From assembly GCF_014652455.1 (NCBI RefSeq), contig NZ_BMYV01000001.1, positions 496,001 through 560,000 of the forward strand: a stretch of DNA of 64,000 bases, read 5' to 3'. The notes beneath the pieces were generated by a model. That model was not told the origin of the DNA and ran no database searches. It was given only the letters and a program-made list of their open reading frames with translations. This DNA comes from Litorimonas cladophorae. GTDB taxonomy: Bacteria > Pseudomonadota > Alphaproteobacteria > Caulobacterales > Maricaulaceae. Below are positions 51,370 through 60,832 of this stretch, one piece after another. The position numbers and the translations under genes are program-made. The first letter of the stretch is position 1; every line of letters begins with the position of its first letter.

Positions 51370-52572
51370 TTAGTCCACATCTGGTATCGTTACAGGGGAA
51401 TCTTTAATTTCTTGAACGTCAAAATCATCCAGTAACGCACCCGCTCGTTCGGGCAGAATTTGAGCGGCGAGCAGGTTGTCGACACGGCGCTTCGCATCTT
51501 GTTTCAAGTCTTCATAAAAGAGATTTGATGGGAGCGTCCGGAACTTCCCACCAATTTTCAGCGGACGTCGCAATGACTTGCTCCTCGGCGTGTCAACATA
51601 GAGCAGACCGTCTTGGCACTGAGCGCCTGTTTGATTGCGAAGAGGCGCAGGCGTCATATCTGGATCGAGACCTTCGGCGGCGACGCCACCTAGATGCAAT
51701 CGTTCGGGCGCATAATCTTCGGATTGCGTCCACAATAGCGGATTGATGCAAAGTGTCGGACGATTGGTAATGGCCTCATAGGTCCGTCCATTGTGAACGA
51801 GGGATTTTTCGGAAAATCGTTCTGCGATTACACTGTCCTTCGGCGTAAAGCTGCCGAAGGCCACGACACACTGCGTTTGTTCGCCCGTCTCGCAGGGGCT
51901 CAATCGGCTCAAGGACCCACTGAAAGCGTCCAGCGGTAGGGGGTGATCAATAACATAGGCCACGGCGAGACGTTCTTTCAAATCGCCCTGAAAGAAATCA
52001 GCCAAGAGGCGCTGCACATGGCTCGCACCTTGGTTGTGACCGACCAAAACGATGGGGCGTTCGGGCGGTGACTGGGTCAGGAATTGTTGGAAGGCACGCT
52101 TTACGTCCTGATACGCAAAGTCTTGGGCTTGTTGTGCATCCTCACGATTTGTCATGAAGGCGTAAAGCGACGCTTGGCGGTAATATGGCGCGAAGAGGCG
52201 GCCCGCTTCGCCATAAGGGGAGACATAATTCGGTCTGACAATGCGCTGAAGCTTACCTTTTCGTTTAAGGTCGTCTGAAGGTAAGTTCCAATGCGACCCA
52301 CCGCGATAGACACTTGGGACGACGACGAAGACGTCACCTTTTGAGGTCAATGTGAAGGGATCAACGCCCAAATCTGGCCGCGCCAGCCAGCTGTCCAGAC
52401 TCGTATAATCTGGGGCTTGCGGCGGCGTGTAGGTCTGGAAGGGTTGCCCAGGGTCTTGAATGGTTTGAAAAATATCGTCGCGGTACACATAGGTAATAAT
52501 GAGCGAGACAATGAGCAATGTCCCAGTTATTCCAATGGCTGTGCGATATTTTGCCAAATTTGGTTTAAACAT
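51370..52572 (-). CDS. DUF3089 family protein with altered nucleophile elbow
   Basis: A 400-residue protein with one N-terminal transmembrane segment (TAIGITGTLLIVSLIITYVY) and a large extracytoplasmic DUF3089 alpha/beta-hydrolase-like domain. VVVPSVYRGGSHWN, YYRQASLYAFM and the late RPTLCINPLLW are family-like. The nucleophile elbow, usually GHSQG, reads GHNQG: the serine is replaced by Asn (codon 52033-52035). ATG 52572 with AAGGGA upstream is preferred over 52596. Tail-to-tail with feoB. Confidence 0.8.
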   Translation of the reverse strand: MFKPNLAKYRTAIGITGTLLIVSLIITYVYRDDIFQTIQDPGQPFQTYTPPQAPDYTSLDSWLARPDLGVDPFTLTSKGDVFVVVPSVYRGGSHWNLPSDDLKRKGKLQRIVRPNYVSPYGEAGRLFAPYYRQASLYAFMTNREDAQQAQDFAYQDVKRAFQQFLTQSPPERPIVLVGHNQGASHVQRLLADFFQGDLKERLAVAYVIDHPLPLDAFSGSLSRLSPCETGEQTQCVVAFGSFTPKDSVIAERFSEKSLVHNGRTYEAITNRPTLCINPLLWTQSEDYAPERLHLGGVAAEGLDPDMTPAPLRNQTGAQCQDGLLYVDTPRSKSLRRPLKIGGKFRTLPSNLFYEDLKQDAKRRVDNLLAAQILPERAGALLDDFDVQEIKDSPVTIPDVD

Positions 52573-52669
52573 TTGGGCTATCCCTTTTTCGGTCATAATC
52601 TGGTGTAACGGATTGCAAGTCAAAGCGGTAGCGCCCATGACGCACCGAACCAAGTTTTAAGGAATTGGC

Positions 52670-53419
52670 ATGAAGCCCACGGCTCAAGAAAAACGAGAAG
52701 AGAGAAAGCGTCATCGCCATGCGCGGCCAAAATTTAGCCTTCTGAAATGGGCTAGGAATAGGTTCTTCACGGGTGTGATCGTCGCGATCCCTATTGTGGC
52801 AACGCTTTTGGTGGTCAGTTGGATCGTTCAGAAAGTTGATCAGAATGTCTTTCGGATTGTACCTGACAGTCTCAACCCAGAAACATATCTAGGTTTTGCA
52901 ATCCCAGGACTTGGCCTCATCATTTCGGTTGTGGTGTTATTTGTGCTGGGGATCATTGCCTCGAACTTCATCGGCAAATCTCTTATCAAATCAGGTGAAG
53001 GCCTTTTGGACCGCGTCCCTGTCGTGAGCCCAGTGTACAACGCCTTGAAGCAAATCGTTCAGACAGTTGCGGCGCAAAAAGACAGAGCCTTTCGCGATGT
53101 ATGCCTGATTGAGTATCCGAAGAAAGACGTTTGGGCGATTGGCTTTGTGACTGCAGATTTGGGCGGAAAGCCGAAAGAGGCCTTGGGAGACGGAATGGTT
53201 TGTGTATTTGTTCCAACCACGCCGAACCCGACGTCTGGATTTCTTCTGTTTTTACACAAAGACAATATTCGTATCTTGGATATGACACCAGAAGAGGGCG
53301 CGAAAATGATCATTTCTGGTGGCATGGTTTCGGGTGAGCAGAACGAAATTCTCGACGCAGGCGGCGGCTTAGAGATCAATACGATACCGTCTGCGGAGTC
53401 TCCTAAACCATCGCTTTAG
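52670..53419 (+). CDS. DUF502 family membrane protein
   Basis: A 249-residue inner-membrane protein. A basic N-terminus (KREERKRHRHARPK) is followed by RNRFFTGVIVAIPIVATLLVVSWI and IPGLGLIISVVVLFVLGIIASNFIG helices, then VSPVYNALKQIVQTV and a cytoplasmic or periplasmic domain with VFVPTTPNPTSGFLLFL, typical of DUF502. Function unknown. ATG 52670; divergent from the DUF3089 gene, convergent with recG. Confidence 0.87.
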   Translation: MKPTAQEKREERKRHRHARPKFSLLKWARNRFFTGVIVAIPIVATLLVVSWIVQKVDQNVFRIVPDSLNPETYLGFAIPGLGLIISVVVLFVLGIIASNFIGKSLIKSGEGLLDRVPVVSPVYNALKQIVQTVAAQKDRAFRDVCLIEYPKKDVWAIGFVTADLGGKPKEALGDGMVCVFVPTTPNPTSGFLLFLHKDNIRILDMTPEEGAKMIISGGMVSGEQNEILDAGGGLEINTIPSAESPKPSL

Positions 53420-53421
53420 CG

Positions 53422-55539
53422 CTATCCCGCCCGCATCATCGCAATGCCATAATCCTGCTCGAACAAATATAGCAAATTCCTAGCAGCCAGTCCTCGTGGT
53501 GTTGTGAGGCCGGGATCCATCTGCACCAAGTGGCGGGCATCTTGGGTGGCAGTTTCAAGTAGGTCTTTGTGTTTATCTAAATTTGCGAGCGTGAATCTAG
53601 GCACGCCGGATTGAGCCGCGCCTAGCAAGTCGCCAGACCCGCGCAATTCCCAATCTTTTTCAGCGATGAGAAAGCCGTCCTCGGATTGACGCATAATTTC
53701 CAAACGGGCTTTGCCATTAACCGAGAGGGGCGCTTGATAGAGCAACAGGCAGGATGATTTTTTATCTGATCGTCCGACCCGTCCACGGAGTTGGTGAAGC
53801 TGGGCAAGACCAAACCGCTCTGCATGTTCGATCACGATGATGGTCGCATTTGGTGCGTCGACGCCGACTTCAATGACGGTGGTGGCGACGAGAATATCGA
53901 AATCACCCGCTTTAAATCGGAGGCTGATATTCTCTTTTTCGGCGGCGGACAGACGACCATGGAGAAGTCCGACGCGATCGCCGAACATGGCGGTGAGCTG
54001 CCGATGTCGATCTTCTACGGACGACAAATTGATCAACTCGCTATCCTCGACCAAGGGGCAGACCCAATAGACTTGGTTCCCCTGTTTTACGGACCGCCCG
54101 ACCGCATCGATGACATTGTCCAGTCTTGCGAGTGGAAGGATAGCGGTTTCGATGGGTACGCGGCCCGCAGGTTTTTCGTCCAAGATGGAGACATCCAGAT
54201 CGCCGTAGCTAGTAAGCGCCAAGGTCCGTGGAATTGGAGTGGCCGTCATGACCAGTAAATCTGTTGCCGCACCTTTTTCCGTTAATCGCAGCCTATCGCG
54301 AACGCCAAACCGATGTTGCTCATCAATGATCACCAATCCTAAATTCTTAAACGCGGTCTTGTCTTGAAAGAGCGCATGGGTTCCGACGATGACGTCAATG
54401 TAGCCTTCCGCCATACCTGTCGCCAGTGCGGCTCTCGGCTTGCCTTTATCTCGTCCCGTCACACCCTCGACCGTCAATCCTGCGGGTTCCAAGAACGTGC
54501 GTAATGTCTCGACATGCTGGCGGGCCAAAATTTCAGTTGGGGCCATCAGCGCAACTTGGACGCCTGCTTCGGCTGCATAAGCACAGGCCAACGCTGCAAC
54601 GAAAGTTTTGCCTGCGCCAACGTCGCCTTGCAGCAATCTAGACATGCGATCAGGGGACGCCATGTCGGCTTTAATTTCGGCGAATGATCTGGCTTGGGCG
54701 CCAGTGGGCGGGAAAGGCGCGGCTTTCAGGACATCTTCGACATAATCTCCCTTTGCCGAGAGCGCGCGTCCGCCTTGGCCTTTGTTGCGTTCACGCACGA
54801 GAGCCATTGCTAGCTGTTTCGCGAAGAGCTCGTCATAGGCTAGGCGACGGCGAATAGGGCTATCTTCTTTTATGTCGACTGGATGTTCTGGGTGATGGAG
54901 CAGGGTGAGCGCGTCACGGTATTTCGGCCAATCCTGTTGTTTTTGAAATGTTGGGTCGAGCCAGTTGCCAAGGTCTGGTCCCTCCAAGACTTTGGTCAGG
55001 GCACCTGCGACCGCCTTGCGGGCCATTTTTTGACCCAGCCCTGCGGTCAGTGGGTAAAGCGTTTCGAGTTCCGGTAATTCGTCGGCTTTTTGTGGATCAA
55101 TCACGTAGTCTGGATGGGTCATTTGAAGTTCTGCGTTAAAGACTTCGCACTTTCCAGAAAAGATCCGCCGTGACCCTTCTGGCATCATTTTTTGCATAGT
55201 TTTCGGGTAAGCTTTGAACCATGTCAGGGTCATGTCCCCCGTATCGTCATAGACGCGCACGCGGTAGGGGCGGTTTTTCGATGTGGGGGCGATGTGAGAT
55301 CCGACCGTAACTTCAAAGGTTGCAATTTCACCGTCTCTAGCGCCCGCGATGGTGGGGCGATGCGTACGATCAATCAGATTGCTCGGTGGTGTTAGAACAA
55401 GATCGCGCAAACGGGGTCCCATCGCACGCGTCAGAGCCTCCCCAACTTTTTCGCCAACCCCTTTAAGCGTCGTGACGTCTGAGAAGTAAATATTGAGGTC
55501 CGCAGGGCGAGCCATGATGGGTTTATTGTGACGAGACAT
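53422..55539 (-). CDS. recG: ATP-dependent DNA helicase RecG
   Basis: A 705-residue branch-migration helicase that acts on stalled forks and Holliday junctions. An N-terminal wedge/OB domain (PYRVRVYDDTGDMTLTWF) precedes Walker A LLQGDVGAGKTFVA, the DEQH box, TATPIPRTL and the motif VI region RGRVGRS. Length is normal. ATG 55539 has AGG upstream; ATG 55515 is also in frame. Divergent from sdhE-mfd, a conserved alphaproteobacterial neighbourhood. Confidence 0.96.
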   Translation of the reverse strand: MSRHNKPIMARPADLNIYFSDVTTLKGVGEKVGEALTRAMGPRLRDLVLTPPSNLIDRTHRPTIAGARDGEIATFEVTVGSHIAPTSKNRPYRVRVYDDTGDMTLTWFKAYPKTMQKMMPEGSRRIFSGKCEVFNAELQMTHPDYVIDPQKADELPELETLYPLTAGLGQKMARKAVAGALTKVLEGPDLGNWLDPTFQKQQDWPKYRDALTLLHHPEHPVDIKEDSPIRRRLAYDELFAKQLAMALVRERNKGQGGRALSAKGDYVEDVLKAAPFPPTGAQARSFAEIKADMASPDRMSRLLQGDVGAGKTFVAALACAYAAEAGVQVALMAPTEILARQHVETLRTFLEPAGLTVEGVTGRDKGKPRAALATGMAEGYIDVIVGTHALFQDKTAFKNLGLVIIDEQHRFGVRDRLRLTEKGAATDLLVMTATPIPRTLALTSYGDLDVSILDEKPAGRVPIETAILPLARLDNVIDAVGRSVKQGNQVYWVCPLVEDSELINLSSVEDRHRQLTAMFGDRVGLLHGRLSAAEKENISLRFKAGDFDILVATTVIEVGVDAPNATIIVIEHAERFGLAQLHQLRGRVGRSDKKSSCLLLYQAPLSVNGKARLEIMRQSEDGFLIAEKDWELRGSGDLLGAAQSGVPRFTLANLDKHKDLLETATQDARHLVQMDPGLTTPRGLAARNLLYLFEQDYGIAMMRAG

Positions 55540-55610
55540 ATCGACCTATTTGCCGCTTTGATTGCGTCTGTACAAGTGACATGGCCAATTGAAACCGTTA
55601 TGGCGCCTTC

Positions 55611-55889
55611 ATGACCGACATCCATGACCCCACCGAAATGGAGACGCGCAGAAAGCGTCTCGTTTACCGTTCTAACTATAGAGGCTTCAAGGAGGCCGAT
55701 ATGATTTTAGGCGGTTTCGCAAAAGCGAATATTGACTTAATGACGGATGATGAAGTTCTGATGTTTGAAGATTTACTGAGTGCAAAAGATCACGATATCT
55801 ATGCGTGGATTACGCAAACACTGCCCGTACCTGCAAATTATGACACACCGCTTTTGGAACGCCTGCGGGCTTTCAAGCCTTTTGACTAG
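55611..55889 (+). CDS. sdhE: FAD assembly factor SdhE
   Basis: A 92-residue SdhE/SDHAF2 protein that helps attach FAD covalently to succinate dehydrogenase SdhA. The essential RGxKE motif is present as YRGFKEADM, followed by LMTDDEVLMFEDLL and DHDIYAWI. First gene of a pair with mfd, 6 bases apart. Confidence 0.94.
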   Translation: MTDIHDPTEMETRRKRLVYRSNYRGFKEADMILGGFAKANIDLMTDDEVLMFEDLLSAKDHDIYAWITQTLPVPANYDTPLLERLRAFKPFD

Positions 55890-55895
55890 ATAGCT

Positions 55896-58800
55896 ATGCA
55901 AATTCAACTCTCCCGATATGTCGGGCCTGAGCAGAAACTGACCGCTTCGGGGCTGCCCGAAGGGGCGGATGCTTTGGCGTTTACAAAGGCCGTTCGTCGC
56001 GAAAAAACGCCAACCCTGTTTTTGGCTCGGGATGACGCGCGCGCCTCGTCTTTTCAAGCGGCCTGTCGTTTCTTCGCGCCAGACATTCCCGTGTTGTCCC
56101 TGCCGGCTTGGGACTGTTTGCCATATGACCGGGTTTCCCCCAGCCGCACTTTGGCGGCGCGCCGTGCCGGTGCCCTGTATTTCCTGACGACGATTGATCC
56201 AAATAGGCCTTATATCATTGTCAGCACGATTAGCGCCGCGATGCAGCAGGTGCCGCCTCGGGAAATCATAGCTGATGCAGGGTTATCGGCTAGGGTCGGC
56301 GGCAATATGGAACGTGAGCGCATTGAGCGTTACCTGACCAATAATGGCTACTCTCGGGCTAGTACGGTTGTCGAAGCGGGCGATTTTGCCGTGCGAGGTG
56401 GCTTGATCGACATTTTCCCTCCGACAGAAAAAAATCCACTTCGGTTAGATTTTTTCGGTGATGAGATCGAATCGATCAGAGAATTCGATGTGGATAGCCA
56501 GCGCACGACGTCGGCACGGTCGGAATTAACACTCGCACCCGTATCGGAAGTCTTCATGACAGAAGACGCGATTAGCAATTTCAGACGAAATTATATTGCG
56601 GCCTTCGGCGGCGGCGTTAGCCGTGATCCAATTTACGCTGCGGTCGTTGAAGGCATCCGTCCGCAAGGCATCGAACATTATATGCCGCTGTTTTACAGCC
56701 ATGTAGAAACGATTTTTGACTATCTCGGTCCAAATACCCTGATCGGTTTGGACGGGCTTCTTTTAGAAGCCAAACGTGAACGCGTCGATCTGATTGAGGA
56801 CTTCTATACTTCTCGTCAGGAACACGCCGAGTCCCGAGATACGGGGAGTGGCGATCCGTCAAAAACGGCCGGGCTCTACCGTCCTCTTCCAATCGATCGG
56901 CTATATCTAACTGACGCGACTTGGACCGCGCAAATCGAGACCCAACGCGTCAGACAACACACACCTTTCGAAAGCCCCGTTGAAGGTATCATCGATTTCG
57001 GTGGACGGCCCGCACGGAGTTTCTCGCCAGAGCGGCGCACGGAAGGCGTGAATGTATTTGAATCTGTAGCCGAGCATATTGCAACGCTTCGGGAAGAGGG
57101 CCAACGGATTTGGCTTGGCTGTTGGACGGATGGATCGCGCGAGCGTTTGGTTAGCGTTTTTGAAGACCAAGACCTCGTTGTACCCAAAGTCAATTCACAG
57201 GCTGCCTTAGATAGTAAGCCAGGTGATATTCGCGCTGTTATTCTGCCCGTTGAAAATGGCTTCACTCTTGGAAAATTGACGGTTCTGTCAGAGCAGGACA
57301 TCCTAGGGGACAGACTCATCAATCGGGGCCGGAAGCGTAAGGCCAAGAACTTTATTGCGGAAGCCGCGTCTCTTTCACCTGGAGACTTGATCGTTCACAT
57401 TGACCACGGTCTAGGGCGTTATATCGGTCTCAAAACTTTGCGGGTCTCGGACGCACCCCATGACTGTCTAGAGTTGGAATATGCAGGGCAGGCGAAGCTC
57501 TATCTTCCGGTCGAGAATATTGAACTTCTTTCTCGTTACGGCAGTGCTGGCGATGGTGCTGTGCTTGACCGATTGGGAAGTGCGGCTTGGCAGGCGCGCA
57601 AATCAAAAGCCAAAGGTCGCCTCCGTGATCTCGCGGCAGGCCTTATCAAAATAGCTGCAAAACGGGCGCTGCGGAGAACTGACCCCATCACGCCCGATGA
57701 ATCAACTTATAACGAATTTGCGGCACGCTTTCCCTATGCCGAAACCGACGATCAGTTGAACGCGATTGATGATGTTTATAAAGACCTCGCCAGCGGCCGC
57801 CCGATGGATCGATTGATCTGCGGTGACGTAGGGTTTGGTAAAACAGAAGTCGCGTTACGAGCTGCTTTCGCCGTGGCGATGGCGGGACAGCAGGTCGCCA
57901 TTGTCGCGCCAACAACGATCCTGTCACGCCAGCATTATCGTACCTTCAAAGCAAGATTCAGAGGATGGCCCGTTGACGTCCGACAGCTCTCTCGACTCGT
58001 TTCGGCGAAGGATGCGAAGCAAACGAAAGAAGATTTGTCTTCGGGACGCTGTGAAATCATTGTTGGGACGCATGCTTTGTTGGCCAAGACCGTAAAGTTT
58101 TCTGACCTGGGGTTAGTGATCGTCGATGAAGAGCAGCGCTTTGGCGTGAAACACAAAGAACGTCTGAAATCACTTCGGGCAGATGTTCACGTGCTCACAC
58201 TGACCGCGACCCCTATCCCGCGGACCCTACAAATGGCGCTCTCGGGCATTCGCGAGCTTTCCTTGATCGCGACACCGCCTGTCGACCGCCTCGCGATCCG
58301 AACCTATGTGACGCCTTGGGATGAAGTGTCCCTTCGTAAGGCATTGCTGCGCGAAAAATATCGGGGTGGGCAGTCCTATTTCATCTGTCCGCGCATCGCC
58401 GACATACCGCGCATCGAAGAGTTCATGCGAAATGCTGTGCCAGAGGTGAAGTATGTTATCGCGCATGGCCAAATGGGCGCGAGCGCTTTGGAAGATATCA
58501 TGACCGCCTTTTATGATGGCCAATATGATGTCCTGATTTCAACCTCAATTATCGAGAGCGGGATCGATATACCATCTGCGAATACGATGATTATCTATCG
58601 CGCAGATCGATTTGGCTTAGCACAGCTTTATCAGATGCGCGGTCGCGTGGGTCGATCTAAAGTTCGCGCATATGCTTATCTCACAATGCCAGAGGCACAA
58701 ATTGCGACAGAGGCGGCTCTCAAGCGTCTGAAAATTCTGCAATCTTTAGACAATTTGGGCGCTGGATTTACACTGGCGAGTCATGACCTAGATATGCGCG

Positions 58801-59375
58801 GCGGCGGGAACCCATTAGGTGAAGAGCAATCTGGACATATCAAAGATCTTGGTGTCGAACTTTACCAGCATATGTTGGAAGAGGCGGTAGCCGAGTTGAA
58901 GGACGATGAAGAGTCCGTGCGAGATGAAAGCTGGACCCCACAGGTTAATGTCGGCGTAGCGATATTGATCCCAGAGGCCTATATCCCTGACCTTAATTTA
59001 CGTCTCGCGACCTATCGCAGGATTTCCGAAATCTCTGATGATACCGAGGCAAATGCCTTGGCTGCCGAGCTCATTGACCGTTTTGGCTCAATCCCTCAGG
59101 AAGTCGATCATTTGTTAAAGGTCATGAAAATCAAACGATTGTGTCGCGAGGCTCATGTCGCGAAGGTGGATGCAGGGCCGAAGGGAATTGTCATGCATAT
59201 GCGGCATGAGGACATAAAGGATCCGTCTGTCATCATGAATGCGATCACCAAAAATAGCGGATGGAGATTGCGACCGGACCAAACCATACTGGTCATGGGA
59301 AATTTCAGTGAACCGAAATTCAGACTGCGCGGAAGTGAAAAGGCGGTTGCCGCATTGATACCTAAGACAGATTGA
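55896..59375 (+). CDS. mfd: Transcription-repair coupling factor
   Basis: A 1159-residue ATP-dependent translocase that removes stalled RNA polymerase at lesions and recruits UvrA. In order: UvrB-homology domains ([22 protein letters not shown]), the RNAP-interaction domain with [13 protein letters not shown], RecG-like motor with [41 protein letters not shown]-type QMRGRVGRS, and the C-terminal TRCF domain. Complete length. Starts 6 bases after sdhE. Confidence 0.97.
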   Translation: MQIQLSRYVGPEQKLTASGLPEGADALAFTKAVRREKTPTLFLARDDARASSFQAACRFFAPDIPVLSLPAWDCLPYDRVSPSRTLAARRAGALYFLTTIDPNRPYIIVSTISAAMQQVPPREIIADAGLSARVGGNMERERIERYLTNNGYSRASTVVEAGDFAVRGGLIDIFPPTEKNPLRLDFFGDEIESIREFDVDSQRTTSARSELTLAPVSEVFMTEDAISNFRRNYIAAFGGGVSRDPIYAAVVEGIRPQGIEHYMPLFYSHVETIFDYLGPNTLIGLDGLLLEAKRERVDLIEDFYTSRQEHAESRDTGSGDPSKTAGLYRPLPIDRLYLTDATWTAQIETQRVRQHTPFESPVEGIIDFGGRPARSFSPERRTEGVNVFESVAEHIATLREEGQRIWLGCWTDGSRERLVSVFEDQDLVVPKVNSQAALDSKPGDIRAVILPVENGFTLGKLTVLSEQDILGDRLINRGRKRKAKNFIAEAASLSPGDLIVHIDHGLGRYIGLKTLRVSDAPHDCLELEYAGQAKLYLPVENIELLSRYGSAGDGAVLDRLGSAAWQARKSKAKGRLRDLAAGLIKIAAKRALRRTDPITPDESTYNEFAARFPYAETDDQLNAIDDVYKDLASGRPMDRLICGDVGFGKTEVALRAAFAVAMAGQQVAIVAPTTILSRQHYRTFKARFRGWPVDVRQLSRLVSAKDAKQTKEDLSSGRCEIIVGTHALLAKTVKFSDLGLVIVDEEQRFGVKHKERLKSLRADVHVLTLTATPIPRTLQMALSGIRELSLIATPPVDRLAIRTYVTPWDEVSLRKALLREKYRGGQSYFICPRIADIPRIEEFMRNAVPEVKYVIAHGQMGASALEDIMTAFYDGQYDVLISTSIIESGIDIPSANTMIIYRADRFGLAQLYQMRGRVGRSKVRAYAYLTMPEAQIATEAALKRLKILQSLDNLGAGFTLASHDLDMRGGGNPLGEEQSGHIKDLGVELYQHMLEEAVAELKDDEESVRDESWTPQVNVGVAILIPEAYIPDLNLRLATYRRISEISDDTEANALAAELIDRFGSIPQEVDHLLKVMKIKRLCREAHVAKVDAGPKGIVMHMRHEDIKDPSVIMNAITKNSGWRLRPDQTILVMGNFSEPKFRLRGSEKAVAALIPKTD

Positions 59376-59398
59376 TGAGGCGAATTATAGAAAAGACG

Positions 59399-60814
59399 TC
59401 ATTGCCCAATTTTTGCTGCAATATCGTTCAGAATATCACGTGCAGGCACGGTTTCACTGTCGATTTGATTAATGCAAATTTCCAATTTGAAGGCCGATTT
59501 CTCTTCACAGCTTAAATCTTCTTCAAAGATGGAGGACTCGAAAAGGGCTTCAATACGATTAAGGATGACCTCTGCTTCTGTGCGATTTGTGTTATAAAAT
59601 GCCAAGATGAAAGTCTCGGCATTCCAGCGACTAACCACGTCCTGCATTCTGACAAGATTGCCTAGCAAAGCGGCAACCTTTTGCGCGACATCTGCGACGT
59701 CTCGGGTTTCAACTGGACTGTCGCTGTTCGACACCAGACGCAACGCCATTAACGTCAAGGGGACGCCAGCCGTTTTTGCGTCTGCTAAGAGGCGGGGGAC
59801 GTGCGCCTCCATAAATTCGCGAGAAAACGCGGTGTCCGATGAGTCTCTCGCAATGCCCGTAGTTAGAGCCGAAAAATCGGTTTTCAGCTGCTCGTGAACA
59901 CGATGATAATTGGCGAGTTCAAGAATCCGACCGCTTATTTCTTGGGGGTCTGCATCAACCTCAATAATGTCATGGGCGCCCTTCGCGTAAGCTGCGTCAT
60001 GGGATTCGAAAGTTTTTTTATCTGTAAGGAAAAGCGTTGGTGTATGAAATAACCTCGAATTTCGACGCATGGCCTCTGAAATACTGAAGGCTGGCTCTGT
60101 TTGCTCCAAAGCATTCATAACCACGGCGTCAAACGGCTCGCCATGAAGGTAATCAAAGGCTGAAAAGCTGGTAAAGGCGGCGACGACATCTACCCCTTTG
60201 TCCTGAAGCGCATTTATAATTACCATAAAGGCCGGCGATGCCTTCCCAATAAACAGAACCCGGAACCGTCTATTGGGTGTCATGTCGCCCAGGTCTGGAT
60301 GAAAGTTAAACGTCTCCGAAAGCGTAGCTAAGCGCCGACCGATTTCGCTCTCCATGGCTCCCAAACGGATCATGCCATTCACGCGATTAGCGATCTGAGA
60401 CGGGTGCATTGGCGAAAATAAAGTGGTGTCAAACTCAACAGAGCTGTTTTCTGAGGGACGAGACATCGCGCCAATGACAGGCATTGGCACGGGGCTAAAA
60501 TGCGATCGGACAACTTTTGCAAGTTGAGGACCGCGCTCTGCATAGTCCGTCAAATGACATAACACGGCGTCTGGTGCCTGCGTCGGGATTGCACTTAAGG
60601 TTTTTCCGTCAAAAAGTGCGAGCTGAACATCCAGATCTAGACGCCGCAAATTGCTCGCGACGGCTCTGCTTTCTGTCGGGTGATCTGATACGATAAGCAC
60701 CCGCGTTTTCCTAGCCGCCGACGAAGGCGTTGGAAAAGAATCACTCGGTAGACTGACAGCGGGACTGGACATACCCAGAGGGTAAGGGCGAAGTGCTACC
60801 AGCTTGTTAACCAA
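59399..60814 (-). CDS. PopA-like degenerate REC-REC-GGDEF c-di-GMP receptor
   Basis: A 471-residue PleD/PopA-like protein: two receiver-like domains (about 36-155 and 183-305) and a GGDEF-like domain (310-471). Both phosphoacceptor positions are changed (His87 in VLCHLTD; Asn234 in VVMNAL). The active site GGDEF is replaced by NAETF (398-402), so no cyclase activity is expected, while the inhibitory-site RxxD is exact (RMQD, 389-392) five residues before it. This combination is that of PopA in Caulobacter, which binds c-di-GMP to guide CtrA proteolysis. Start is TTG 60814 with CGGGGAA before it; ATG 60772 is the alternative. Confidence 0.78.
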   Translation of the reverse strand: MVNKLVALRPYPLGMSSPAVSLPSDSFPTPSSAARKTRVLIVSDHPTESRAVASNLRRLDLDVQLALFDGKTLSAIPTQAPDAVLCHLTDYAERGPQLAKVVRSHFSPVPMPVIGAMSRPSENSSVEFDTTLFSPMHPSQIANRVNGMIRLGAMESEIGRRLATLSETFNFHPDLGDMTPNRRFRVLFIGKASPAFMVIINALQDKGVDVVAAFTSFSAFDYLHGEPFDAVVMNALEQTEPAFSISEAMRRNSRLFHTPTLFLTDKKTFESHDAAYAKGAHDIIEVDADPQEISGRILELANYHRVHEQLKTDFSALTTGIARDSSDTAFSREFMEAHVPRLLADAKTAGVPLTLMALRLVSNSDSPVETRDVADVAQKVAALLGNLVRMQDVVSRWNAETFILAFYNTNRTEAEVILNRIEALFESSIFEEDLSCEEKSAFKLEICINQIDSETVPARDILNDIAAKIGQ

Positions 60815-60832
60815 GATTTCCCCGAGTGAACG

